From positions 88,241 through 152,240 of the forward strand of contig DATAEE010000106.1 of assembly GCA_036258175.1 (NCBI GenBank): a stretch of 64,000 nucleotides of DNA. The letters are read 5' to 3'. The notes beneath the pieces are model-generated. The model did no database searches. It was not told where the DNA came from and saw only the letters and a list, made by a program, of their open reading frames with translations. A program made the position numbers and the translations under genes. Position 1 is the stretch's first letter, and every line of letters starts with the position of its first letter. The stretch comes from DATAEE01 sp036258175 (GTDB taxonomy: Bacteria; Acidobacteriota; Vicinamibacteria; Vicinamibacterales; 2-12-FULL-66-21). This document shows positions 18,503 to 28,021 of this stretch, in pieces.

Positions 18503-19713
18503 GTTCGATATTCCGCGTTAATCCGCACGTACTCGGCCGAGAGGTCGCACGTCCACATCCGCGCCGTCTCGCGGCCCAGGCCGAGATCGACCTCGAGGCT
18601 GACGTCGCGGCCCCGCAGGTGCTCCGCCGCTTTCGGCGCGCGGTCGTCGTACGGGCGGCCCTGCGCGAAGAGCTCGACGGGGCCAATCCGGATTGCCGCC
18701 TTCGAGAGTTCGAACGCGACGCCGGCGCGGCCGGCGACCGCGACGAGCCGTCCCCAGTTCGGATCGCCGCCGTGGACCGCCGTTTTGACGAGCGGCGAAT
18801 TGCAGATCGCCCGCGCGGCCCGCCGCGCGTCGGCGATGCTCGCCGCACCGCGGACCGTTACGGTGACGAGCTTGGTCGCCCCTTCGCCGCCGCGGACGAT
18901 GTCGACCGCCAGCGCGCGGCAGACCTCGGTGAGCGCCGCGACGAACGCGCCGTATTCCCCGGGCCCGATCGTGACGCCGCTCGCGCCGCTCGCCAGCAGG
19001 AAGACGCAGTCGTTGGTCGAACACTCGCCGTCAACCGAGATGGCGTTGAAGCTCAGCGCCACCGCATCCACCAGCGCCCGCTGCAGGAGCGTCGGTTCGA
19101 TCGCGGCGTCGGTCGTCACGACGCCGAGCATCGTGGCCATTAGCGGCTCGATCATCCCCGCGCCCTTCGCCATGCCGCCCACGCGTACCGTCGTGCCGTC
19201 GATGACGGTGGCGGCGGCATGCGCCTTCGGCACGATGTCGGTCGTCATGATGGCGCGGGCCGCGTTCGCGTGGCCATCAGGGCTGAGCGCGCGGGCCGCG
19301 TCGGCGATCCCGCGCGTCACCTTTCCGCTGTCGAGCGCGACGCCGATCACGCCGGTCGAGGCGACGAGCACGTGCTCGGTCGCGATTGAGCGCGCGCGCG
19401 CCGTTGCCGTTGCCATCGCCGCCGCGGCCTGCTCGCCCTGCGCGCCGGTACACGCGTTCGCGCAGCCGCTGTTGATCACCACCGCCCCCGCGCGGCCGCC
19501 GGAGCGGCGCAGATGGTCCCGCGACAGCAGCACGGGCGCGGCCACCGCCCGATTGGTCGTGAAGACGCCCGCGGCGGTCGACAAGCCCTCAGACGCGACG
19601 AGCGCGAGATCCAGCGTGCCTCCGCTCTTGATCCCGCATGCGACGCCGGCGGCGCGGAAGCCGAGGGGGGCGGTTATCCCGCCGTCAATCCGCTCGGGGA
19701 CTCGCTCGGTCAA
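18499..19713 (-). CDS. argJ: Bifunctional ornithine acetyltransferase / N-acetylglutamate synthase ArgJ
   Basis: 404 residues from TTG 19713, which overlaps the stop of the upstream GNAT gene (TTGA). Moves acetyl from N-acetylornithine to glutamate. Conserved features: GFRAAGVACGIKSGG near the start, STGVIG in the middle, and the self-cleavage region KGAGMIEPLMATMLG with the nucleophilic Thr at ATML. The end reads WTCDLSAEYVRINAEYRT, typical of ArgJ. A longer frame to 19911 exists, but its extra residues lie over the GNAT gene and look like noise. Length agrees with the family (about 400). Confidence 0.95.
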   Translation of the reverse strand: MTERVPERIDGGITAPLGFRAAGVACGIKSGGTLDLALVASEGLSTAAGVFTTNRAVAAPVLLSRDHLRRSGGRAGAVVINSGCANACTGAQGEQAAAAMATATARARSIATEHVLVASTGVIGVALDSGKVTRGIADAARALSPDGHANAARAIMTTDIVPKAHAAATVIDGTTVRVGGMAKGAGMIEPLMATMLGVVTTDAAIEPTLLQRALVDAVALSFNAISVDGECSTNDCVFLLASGASGVTIGPGEYGAFVAALTEVCRALAVDIVRGGEGATKLVTVTVRGAASIADARRAARAICNSPLVKTAVHGGDPNWGRLVAVAGRAGVAFELSKAAIRIGPVELFAQGRPYDDRAPKAAEHLRGRDVSLEVDLGLGRETARMWTCDLSAEYVRINAEYRT

Positions 19714-20219
19714 ACGGTTGCTCCCACCAATGCGGGCTTGCGTGGCGCGACGCCCATCGGCAGCAGCGTTCGCAGCATCGCGTGCTGGCCGCAGCGCTTG
19801 AAGAGCGGACAGGAGTAGCAGTCGACGGCGATCTTCTCCGGCAGCCACCTGTGCGGCACCATCGAGAACCCGAGCTTCAGGAAGTGATCGGGGCGGTGCG
19901 TGAACGCGCACAGCCGCAGGTACCCGTGAAGCCTCGCGCGGCGCTCCAGCGCCGCGACCAGCCGCGAGCCCAGGCCCAGGTTGCGGTGCTGCCGATCGAC
20001 GACGAGCGATCGGATTTCGGCCACGTTGTGGCTGAGCGGCGCAAGCTCGCCGCAGGCCACGATCGTCGAGTCCACCGCCGCCACGAGGAACCGCGGCGCA
20101 TGCGCCCGGAGGTCAGGCAACGTCCTGGGCAACAGGTGCCCCTCCTCCTGGTGCGCCACGATCAGCGCCTGCAGTGCCTCTGCTTCGTCGGCGGTAGCCG
20201 CCCGGATGATGGGTGTCAT
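19710..20219 (-). CDS. argA: ArgA-like short N-acetylglutamate synthase (GNAT family)
   Basis: 169 residues, one GNAT domain. Acetyl-CoA loop: SLVVDRQHRNLGLGSRLV. A C-terminal cysteine motif, VDCYSCPLFKRCGQ, matches the short ArgA-like acetyltransferases found in arginine clusters. Placement between argD and argJ with overlapping ends makes N-acetylation of glutamate the likely role, priming the cycle that ArgJ then recycles. The exact symbol is by analogy; it lacks the kinase-like domain of classical ArgA. Confidence 0.82.
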   Translation of the reverse strand: MTPIIRAATADEAEALQALIVAHQEEGHLLPRTLPDLRAHAPRFLVAAVDSTIVACGELAPLSHNVAEIRSLVVDRQHRNLGLGSRLVAALERRARLHGYLRLCAFTHRPDHFLKLGFSMVPHRWLPEKIAVDCYSCPLFKRCGQHAMLRTLLPMGVAPRKPALVGATV

Positions 20220-21451
20220 GACTGATTCGCCTCTTGCGGGCCTGCGGCGCCGGCGCTCAACGCGGCATCCAGGCCGACGAGCGCTTCGTCCAAATCGCTC
20301 ACCGAAATGGTGAGCGGCGGCAGCAGCCGCACGATCGTCCCCGCAGTCCGGTTCACGAGCAGCCCGCGCTCGAACGCGGCGTCGATGACCGGCTGCGCGT
20401 CGCGATCGAGCTCGATCCCCCAGATCAGACCCGCCCCGCGGACGTCGACGATCGCGGGGTGCTTTTCCGCCAGGGCGCGCAGCCGCTTCTCCAGGTGGCG
20501 GCCGGTGGCTGCGACATGCTCAAGCAGCCCGCCGTCGACCAGCGTTTCGAGGAACACGAGCGCGGCGCGGCACGCCAGCAGATTTCCGCCGTAGGTGCTC
20601 CCGTGGTCGCCGGGCCGCGCGGCGCCCGCGAGGCGCTCGCTGAGGAGCGCCGCGGCGACGGGCATGCCCGCGCCGAGCGCTTTCCCGACCGCCATCAGAT
20701 CCGGCTCCAGGCCCAGCGTCCGTGAGTAGAACGGCACGCCCGTGCGCCCCAGACCAGACTGCACCTCGTCCGCGATGAGGAGCGCCCCGGTGCGCGCGCA
20801 CGCCGCGCGGATCGCGCGCGCGGTCTCGATCGGGATCGGCCGCACGCCGCCTTCGCCCTGAATCGGCTCGACGATGATCGCCGCGGTGTTGGCGGTCACC
20901 GCCGCCTCCAGCACGGAGGGGTTGCCCGGCGAGACCCACGTCACGTCCGGCACGAGCGGCGCGAACTGCTCGCGATAATGCGCGTCCCACGTCACCGAGA
21001 GCGCGCCGACGGTTCGCCCGTGGAAGCCGTGCTCGAACGCGACCACTCCCGTCCGAGGCGAACCCTGAGCGTGCCAGTATCGCCGCGCGAACTTCAGGCA
21101 GGCCTCGATCGCTTCGGTGCCGCTGTTGCAGAAGAACGCACGCGGGAGGCCCGACAGCGCGGCGAGCCGCTTCGCGACTTCCCCCTGCAGCGGGTGGAAG
21201 TACAGGTTCGACGTGTGTGCGAGCGAGCCTGCCTGATCGGCGAGCGCGCGTGCCAGCGCCGGATTCGCGTGTCCGAGCGACGCGACGCCGATGCCGGATA
21301 CCAGATCGAGCCAGGCGCGGCCGTCCGAATCGAACAGCCGACAGCCGCTGCCGCGCACGAAGACAACCGGCGAGCGGCGATAGATCTGGAGCACGTGCGC
21401 CGACTCGAGCGCCTGCACGTCACCCAACGTCACGGTTTGTGTCATCGACAT
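20216..21451 (-). CDS. argD: Acetylornithine aminotransferase ArgD
   Basis: 411 residues, class III PLP aminotransferase making N-acetylornithine from the semialdehyde. Motifs: FCNSGTEAIEACLKFAR, GFHGRTVGALSVT, LLIADEVQSGLGRTG, with the PLP lysine in DLMAVGKALGAGMP. The STYGGN segment places the phosphate-binding Thr. The end overlaps the GNAT start by four bases, and its own start lies ten bases inside the end of argB, so all members of this operon are translationally linked. Confidence 0.95.
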   Translation of the reverse strand: MSMTQTVTLGDVQALESAHVLQIYRRSPVVFVRGSGCRLFDSDGRAWLDLVSGIGVASLGHANPALARALADQAGSLAHTSNLYFHPLQGEVAKRLAALSGLPRAFFCNSGTEAIEACLKFARRYWHAQGSPRTGVVAFEHGFHGRTVGALSVTWDAHYREQFAPLVPDVTWVSPGNPSVLEAAVTANTAAIIVEPIQGEGGVRPIPIETARAIRAACARTGALLIADEVQSGLGRTGVPFYSRTLGLEPDLMAVGKALGAGMPVAAALLSERLAGAARPGDHGSTYGGNLLACRAALVFLETLVDGGLLEHVAATGRHLEKRLRALAEKHPAIVDVRGAGLIWGIELDRDAQPVIDAAFERGLLVNRTAGTIVRLLPPLTISVSDLDEALVGLDAALSAGAAGPQEANQS

Positions 21452-22272
21452 ACATCAGCCATTTCTTGGCTTCGTGCCGGCGAGCGAATCGTTGTTCCCG
21501 GCGCACTCGTCAGGTCGGCCGGGCCGCGGCCGTCCACGATCCGCACGACGCCGACCCCTGCGGTCGTGGCCGACAGAGCGGCCGACAGTTTCGCCACCAT
21601 CCCGTCACTCGCTCCGCCCGATTGCACGAGCCGCTCCGCCGCCGAGGCATCCAGGCTCTCTATCGTTTTCTGGTCGCTGTCGAGAACGCCCGGCGTCGCG
21701 CCCGCCACGATCAGCGTCGACGCGCCCAGGGACGCCGCGAGCCCTGCGGCGAACGTGTCGGCATTCACGTTCAGCAGCACGCCATCCATCGTCCGCCCGA
21801 TGCTGGCCACGACGGGGATGACGCCGATGTCGAGCAGCGCGCGGAGGACGATCCCGTCTCCCTTGGCCGGCTCGCCAACCAGGCCGAGATCGACCACGGC
21901 GCCAGACGTCGCGCGAAGCGGCGCCGCCTTCGTCGCCGGCCCTACGCCAGAGTCGGCGCCGGTGAGCCCGACGGGCCGTCCGTTGGCGGAGCCGATTGCG
22001 GCGACCAGGCGTGTGTTCACGCGGCCGGCGAGCACGCACAGCACCGCATCGAGCGTTGCCTCGTTCGTGATTCGCAGGCCGTCAACCGCCTGTTTCTCGA
22101 CGCCACGGCGGGCGAGCTCCGTGTCGATGCTCCGGCCGCCGCCGTGGACCACGACCAGCGGTCCCGCAGCTGCAAGCCGCACGATTTGGGCGGCAATCCA
22201 GGCGAGCCCCGCGTCGGTTTCGAGGAGTTCCCCGCCGAGTTTCAGCACGGTCAGGGTCTGGGGAGGCGTCAT
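21442..22272 (-). CDS. argB: Acetylglutamate kinase ArgB
   Basis: 276 residues, amino-acid kinase fold. Phosphorylates N-acetylglutamate. VLKLGGELL opens the nucleotide site, VVVHGGGRSIDTEL is the glutamate-side glycine loop, then VGLTGADSG and LLNVNADTFAAGLAASLGAS. ATG 22272 forms a TGATG junction with the argC stop. The longer frame reaching 22926 is antisense noise within argC. No N-terminal arginine-sensing extension is evident, so feedback inhibition by that route cannot be assumed. Confidence 0.94.
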   Translation of the reverse strand: MTPPQTLTVLKLGGELLETDAGLAWIAAQIVRLAAAGPLVVVHGGGRSIDTELARRGVEKQAVDGLRITNEATLDAVLCVLAGRVNTRLVAAIGSANGRPVGLTGADSGVGPATKAAPLRATSGAVVDLGLVGEPAKGDGIVLRALLDIGVIPVVASIGRTMDGVLLNVNADTFAAGLAASLGASTLIVAGATPGVLDSDQKTIESLDASAAERLVQSGGASDGMVAKLSAALSATTAGVGVVRIVDGRGPADLTSAPGTTIRSPARSQEMADVCR

Positions 22273-23279
22273 CACAGAAGCCCCGCGCACTCCTCGAAAC
22301 CAAACGCGACGTTGAACGCCTGCACGGCCTGTCCGGCTGCCCCTTTGAGAAGGTTGTCGATCGCCGACACGATCACGGCCCGATCGCCCGAGACGCGCCA
22401 GCCAAGATCGCAGAAGTTCGTCCACGCGACGTGCTTGATCTCGGGCACGGCCTCGCCCCTGAGCCGGACGAACGGCGCGCGTCCGTAGGCGGCGTCGAAG
22501 GCGGCCATCATATCGGCCGCAGTCGCCGCCGGCCGCAGGCGCGCGTAGATCGTTTCGAGGATTCCGCGGTCGAGCGGCACGAGATGCGGCACGAAGGTCA
22601 CCGGCACGCCCAGCTCCTGTTCGATCTCGGCGCCGTGGCGGTGCGAGAAGATGCCGTAGGGCGCGACGTTCCCGTGGCACTCGGAGAAGTGCGTCCGCTC
22701 GTTCGGCGTCTTGCCCGCGCCCGACACGCCGGACTTCGCGTCGATGACGATGGATGGATCGTCGGCGAGGAGACCGGCCTCCCACAAGGGCCGCAGCGCC
22801 AGGAGGGCCGCTGTCGGATAGCAGCCGGGACACGCGACGAAGCGCGCCTCGCGGAGCGCCGCCTGATTCAACTCCGCCAGGCCGTACGCCGCGCCTGCCG
22901 GGATGGCGGGCGAGTGTGGGTACCACTTCGCGCGCGTTGCCTCATCGGTCAGGCGGAAGGCGCCGGAGAGGTCGAAGACCCGGATCCCGTGATCGACCAG
23001 CGCGGGCGCGAGCTCCGCCGAGACGGCATCTGGGGTGGCGAGAAACACCGCGTCGGCGTCGCCAAGCGCGTCGACGTCGAGCGGGGCGACCTCGCCGTCC
23101 CAGACCCGTGCGAGCGCGGGCAGACGCCGGGGGCCGCCGTCGGCGGCGGCGCGGGACGCCATCACCGCGCCGAGCGCGGCGCGCGGGTGGCGGGCCAGCA
23201 GGCGCACGAGCTCCTGCCCGGTGTAGCCGGTGGCGCCGGCGACGGCGACACGCGCGGGCGGGCTCGAATAATTATTCAT
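22272..23279 (-). CDS. argC: N-acetyl-gamma-glutamyl-phosphate reductase ArgC
   Basis: 335 residues, NADPH-dependent reductase forming N-acetylglutamate semialdehyde. N-terminal Rossmann motif AVAGATGYTGQELVRLLARH; catalytic Cys in CPGCYPTAALLAL; late segment FVPHLVPLDRGILETIYARL. First gene of the argCBDAJF operon. Its start codon lies inside an ARG-box-like palindrome (23264-23280), which points to ArgR repression. Confidence 0.95.
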   Translation of the reverse strand: MNNYSSPPARVAVAGATGYTGQELVRLLARHPRAALGAVMASRAAADGGPRRLPALARVWDGEVAPLDVDALGDADAVFLATPDAVSAELAPALVDHGIRVFDLSGAFRLTDEATRAKWYPHSPAIPAGAAYGLAELNQAALREARFVACPGCYPTAALLALRPLWEAGLLADDPSIVIDAKSGVSGAGKTPNERTHFSECHGNVAPYGIFSHRHGAEIEQELGVPVTFVPHLVPLDRGILETIYARLRPAATAADMMAAFDAAYGRAPFVRLRGEAVPEIKHVAWTNFCDLGWRVSGDRAVIVSAIDNLLKGAAGQAVQAFNVAFGFEECAGLL

Positions 23280-23280
23280 T
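23264..23280. promoter_or_regulatory. ARG-box-like operator 1 (ArgR site)
   Basis: TCGAATAATTATTCATT matches the ArgR consensus (TGAAT, four A/T, ATTCA) with one mismatch. It overlaps the argC start codon and faces the divergent argR gene, an ideal position for autogenous and operon control. Confidence 0.75.
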
Positions 23281-23282
23281 GT

Positions 23283-23303
23283 CTGTATTTTTTATACATA
23301 CAG
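23283..23303. promoter_or_regulatory. ARG-box-like operator 2 (weaker)
   Basis: CTGTATTTTTTATACATACA is a second AT-rich near-palindrome (TGTAT, five T, ATACA). It starts three bases after the first box, the spacing usual for paired ARG boxes. It also carries TATACA, a possible -10 element. Less exact than box 1. Confidence 0.55.
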
Positions 23304-23337
23304 ATCGCGGCTGAATCAAGTAGAATCGGGGTTCGGC

Positions 23338-23790
23338 ATGAAAGCGTTCCGGCAGGGGTTGATCCTCGAGCTCGTCGGGCGCGAGGCCATCACCAGCCAG
23401 GAGCAGCTGCGGAAGCGGCTCCGCGCGCGGGGGGTGACCGTCACCCAGGCCACGCTGTCGCGCGACATCGCCGAGCTCGCGCTCGCCAAGCACGCCGCCG
23501 ACGGCGCCTACCGCGTGCCGGGCGAGAACGGGTCGGGTCCGGTCGAGCCCGAAGGCGCGCTCCGCGGCGCGGTCGCCGAGTACGTCCGCGGCATCGACCG
23601 GGTCCGCGAGCTCGTGGTCATCCGGACCGCCCCCGGCCAGGCGGGCATCCTCGGCATCGCAATCGACCGCGCGGCGTTGTCCGAGGTCGCCGGCACCGTC
23701 GCCGGCGACGACACGCTGCTCGTGATCGTCCGCGAGGCGAAGAAGGCCAAAGCGTTCGTCAAGACCCTCGAGGAGTGGGCGAGGAGATAA
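23338..23790 (+). CDS. argR: Arginine repressor ArgR
   Basis: 150 residues. Winged-helix N-terminal domain: RQGLILELVGREAITSQEQL and VTVTQATLSRDIAELAL. The C-terminal hexamerisation and arginine-binding domain has PGQAGILGIAIDRA and GTVAGDDTLLVIVR, including the Asp-Asp pair that contacts arginine. It binds ARG boxes when charged with arginine and should repress argC-F. It may also act on argG and argH downstream on the same strand. Confidence 0.95.
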   Translation: MKAFRQGLILELVGREAITSQEQLRKRLRARGVTVTQATLSRDIAELALAKHAADGAYRVPGENGSGPVEPEGALRGAVAEYVRGIDRVRELVVIRTAPGQAGILGIAIDRAALSEVAGTVAGDDTLLVIVREAKKAKAFVKTLEEWARR

Positions 23791-24006
23791 CTGGCCATGG
23801 ACGATCGGGTGATCGGGCCATGTCATGTGTCCATGGCAGATCGAGGTATCGGTTTACGGGATCGCGGTATCGGAGCTATCGACATATCGATAGATCGACG
23901 TATCGATAGAACGACCTATCGATAGATCGATCCTTTACTCCGATGATAGATGTAAAGAGGATCAGATGACTTGGCCCGATCGCCCGATCGGCCATGATCG
24001 ATTCAT
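23791..24006. repeat. Long imperfect hairpin element, ATCGG flavour (family B), copy 1
   Basis: The left arm carries GATCGGGTGATCGGGCCATG (23803-23822). The right arm complement reads GATCGGGCGATCGGGCCAA (23971-23989 on the minus strand). The interior is dense in TATCGATAGATCG motifs that are themselves palindromic. It lies between argR and argG. Copies 2 and 3 are at 25246-25440 and 35780-36040. Confidence 0.8.
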
Positions 24007-24018
24007 GTGGAGCGTGTG

Positions 24019-25248
24019 ATGAAACGCATCGTCTTGGCATATTCCGGTGGCCTCGACACCTCGGTCGCCATTCCCTGGCTCGCCGAGCAGTACGGTGCCG
24101 AGGTCGTGGCGGTCACCCTCGACCTCGGGCAGGGGCGTGAACTCGAGGACATCCGCGAGCGGGCGCTGGCGATCGGCTGCGTCCGCGCGCACGTGCTCGA
24201 CGTCCGAGAGGAGTTCGCGAAAGAGTTCATCCTGCCGGCATTGCAGGCGGGGGCGATCTACGAAGACCGCTATCCGCTCGCCACGGCCCTGGGCCGCCCG
24301 CTGATCGCGCGCCGCCTGGTCGAGATCGCGCATCTCGAGGGGGCGTATGCGATCGCCCACGGGTGCACCGGCAAGGGGAACGATCAGGTCCGCCTCGACG
24401 TCTCGTCGCGCGCGCTCGATCCGAAGATCAAGGTCATCGCGCCGGCCCGCGTGTGGGGCATGACCCGGCCGGACGAAATCGAATACGCCCGGCAGCGCGG
24501 TATCCCTGTGCCGGCGACGATCGAAAGTCCGTACAGCACCGACTCGAACCTGTGGGGCCGGTCGATCGAGTGCGGCGTCCTCGAGGATCCGTGGGTCGAG
24601 CCGCCCGAGGAGATTTACACGCTCACCAAGAGTCCCGCCGATTGCCCGGACCAACCGGCCTACGTCGAGATCGAGTTCGATGCCGGCGTGCCGGTCAAGG
24701 TCAATGGCATTGCGATGCCGCTCGTCGATCTGATCGGCAGCTTCGAGACGATCGCCGGCGCGCACGGCATCGGCCGGATCGACATGGTCGAGAACCGGCT
24801 CGTGGGCATCAAGTCGCGTGAGATCTACGAGGCGCCCGCGGCCGTGGCGCTGCACGCCGCGCACAAAGAGATCGAGAAGCTGGTCATCCCGCGCGATCTC
24901 GAGCGCCTGAAGCACGACGCCGGCCGGACCTACGCCGATCTCGTGTACAACGGCCTGTGGTTCACGCCGACGCGCGAGGCGATCGACGCCTTCGTGGCGA
25001 AGATCCAGGAGCGCGTCACCGGCACGATCCGCCTGAAGTTCTTCAAGGGCGACTGCCGGGTTGTCGGGCGCAAGTCGCCATTCGCGTTGTACGAGCACGA
25101 CCTGGCGACCTACGATGCGGGCGACAAGTTCGACCACTCCGCGGCCGAAGGCTTCATCAAGATCTGGGGTCTGCCCGTCGAGACTGCGGCTCGCAAAGCG
25201 CCCAAGGATGACAAGGTCGCCAAGGACGACAAGGTGTCAATCGGGTGA
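24019..25248 (+). CDS. argG: Argininosuccinate synthase ArgG
   Basis: 409 residues from ATG 24019 (GGAG at 24009-24012). Joins citrulline and aspartate using ATP. The PP-loop is LAYSGGLDTSV, followed by VVAVTLDLGQG. Further signatures: GCTGKGNDQVRLD, SPYSTDSNLWGRSIECG, and ALYEHDLATYDAGDKFDHS. The tail carries a short lysine/aspartate repeat (KDDKVAKDDKV) coded by a duplicated 15-base unit. The next gene is argH across a repeat-filled spacer. Confidence 0.96.
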   Translation: MKRIVLAYSGGLDTSVAIPWLAEQYGAEVVAVTLDLGQGRELEDIRERALAIGCVRAHVLDVREEFAKEFILPALQAGAIYEDRYPLATALGRPLIARRLVEIAHLEGAYAIAHGCTGKGNDQVRLDVSSRALDPKIKVIAPARVWGMTRPDEIEYARQRGIPVPATIESPYSTDSNLWGRSIECGVLEDPWVEPPEEIYTLTKSPADCPDQPAYVEIEFDAGVPVKVNGIAMPLVDLIGSFETIAGAHGIGRIDMVENRLVGIKSREIYEAPAAVALHAAHKEIEKLVIPRDLERLKHDAGRTYADLVYNGLWFTPTREAIDAFVAKIQERVTGTIRLKFFKGDCRVVGRKSPFALYEHDLATYDAGDKFDHSAAEGFIKIWGLPVETAARKAPKDDKVAKDDKVSIG

Positions 25249-25398
25249 TGGGTGATGGGCGATCGGGTGATGTAATCGGGCCATCGGCCGATTGGCCGAT
25301 CGCGCTAAGTGATCGGGCTATCGGCACTATCGGTTTATCGATACGCCGACACGCCGATCACTTACCTCGTTAGCCCGATGGACGCGATCTTCCATTAC

Positions 25399-26828
<1,430 letters not shown>

Positions 26829-26856
<28 letters not shown>

Positions 26857-27296
26857 TCCATCACGCCGAGGCGCTCGCCGCCGACGTCGATCCGCAGCGC
26901 CCGCTTTCGCCTGCCGGCCGGGCGCATGCCGAAGCGCTTGCGTCCGCCGCTGCCGCACGCGGCGTGAAGCCCGGGGTCATCTGCCACAGCGGCAAGCTTC
27001 GCGCACGCCAGACCGCCGAGGCCTTCAGCCGGCTCTGCAACCCGCTCGCGGTCGTTGCCGCGCAGCGCGGACTGCAGCCAACGGATCCTCCGCAAGGGAT
27101 TACTCCGCTCCTCGCGGGCGAAGAACTCGACCTGATGGTTGTCGGCCACATGCCGAACCTCCCTCGCATCCTCGCGCTCCTCACGCGCGGCTCCGGCGAC
27201 GCCGACGTGACGTTTCCACAGCACGGGTTGGTGGTGCTGGAGAAGACCGAGGATGGTGGTTGGGTGGAACGCTGGCGGCTGGAGGATGTGGTGTAG
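26829..27296 (+). CDS. SixA-like phosphohistidine phosphatase (histidine phosphatase superfamily)
   Basis: 155 residues. The usual N-terminal LVRHGEA signature reads YLVHHAEAL, so the first Arg of the RHG motif is His while the catalytic His is kept. RPLSPAGRAHAEALASAA and SGKLRARQTAEAF follow, then VVGHMPNLPRILALL with the second catalytic His. SixA proteins dephosphorylate phosphohistidine on signalling or PTS proteins. It overlaps the end of argH by 28 bases, so ATG 26829 or the nearby GTG 26841 may be the start. The stop codon lies inside the palindrome at 27293-27320. Confidence 0.82.
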
Positions 27297-27320
27297 GGGC
27301 GGTTCGCGAACCGCCCCTAC
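27293..27320. repeat. Short palindromic repeat, family G, copy 2 (possible bidirectional terminator)
   Basis: GTAGGGGCGGTTCGCGAACC continuing to GCCCCTAC, a perfect 14-base arm palindrome. It lies between the convergent ends of the SixA-like gene and the beta-barrel gene. No T-run follows, so intrinsic termination is not certain. Confidence 0.75.
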
Positions 27321-27327
27321 GGAACGA

Positions 27328-27954
27328 TTACGATCCGAACCTGAATGTCACGCCGACGGTCCCGCGCCAGAAGCTCAGACCCGACAGATCGAAGTCCAGG
27401 TCGTCGAGCCCGTCGCTGTCGTTGCTGAACTGGCGGAACCACCGCAAGTCCCCTCGGATGCCGACGGTGTCCGTGAACATGCCGAGGACGCCACCGCCGA
27501 TGTTGAACCCGAGCGAATTCCGGTCCGCATCGAACACGTCGATCACGTCGTCCACGCGCTGCCGGACGAGGCCGAGCCCGACGGTTCCGTAGGGACGGAT
27601 GCCAGGACCACGGTCGCCGCCAACAGGCACGCCGATGACCGCGTTGACCATGAACGTCGTCACGTTGCCGTCGCCGATGAAGTCCACTTCGTTGTCGTTG
27701 TCACTGAAGAAGAACTCAGGCGTGTAGCCGAAGTCCACTTCGAATCCGGCGATCCCTTCGCCCATCCACATCAGCGAACCACCCCAGCTCAGCTTGTTCT
27801 GGGTGCTTTCATCGAGATCCACGTCATTCAATTCGCCGGCGAACGTCGAGCCGATGAAGGGGGAGAACGTCCAGTCTGCGGACGCCGGCGCGGGGACTGC
27901 CGCCACGATTGCAAGGGCAGCCACCGTACCGAGGATCATCTTACGAACATGCAT
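27328..27954 (-). CDS. Outer-membrane beta-barrel protein
   Basis: 208 residues from ATG 27954 (GGAGGG upstream). Signal peptide MILGTVAALAIVAAVPAPAS ending in A-D-W. The mature chain has alternating beta strands (DWTFSPFIGSTFAGELND, WGGSLMWMGEGIAGFEVDFG, SLGFNIGGGVLGMFTDTVGI) and ends in VGVTFRFGS, close to the aromatic C-terminal signature of barrel proteins. Size and pattern fit an eight-stranded OmpA/OmpW-type barrel. Function unknown. Confidence 0.82.
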   Translation of the reverse strand: MHVRKMILGTVAALAIVAAVPAPASADWTFSPFIGSTFAGELNDVDLDESTQNKLSWGGSLMWMGEGIAGFEVDFGYTPEFFFSDNDNEVDFIGDGNVTTFMVNAVIGVPVGGDRGPGIRPYGTVGLGLVRQRVDDVIDVFDADRNSLGFNIGGGVLGMFTDTVGIRGDLRWFRQFSNDSDGLDDLDFDLSGLSFWRGTVGVTFRFGS

Positions 27955-28021
27955 GTCAAAACCCTCCTGAACCGTGTGCGCACCCCTAAGGTGCAAGCGG
28001 AGGGCCAGACGACAGTCGGGC

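Noticed and set aside
17684..19801. 705-codon plus-strand frame over argF/argJ
   Set aside because: Antisense to two confident arginine genes; low-complexity Ser/Arg/Ala stretches and no motif.
23791..24006. Insertion sequence
   Set aside because: Inverted ends are present but there is no transposase frame inside and no visible target duplication; described as a repeat element instead.
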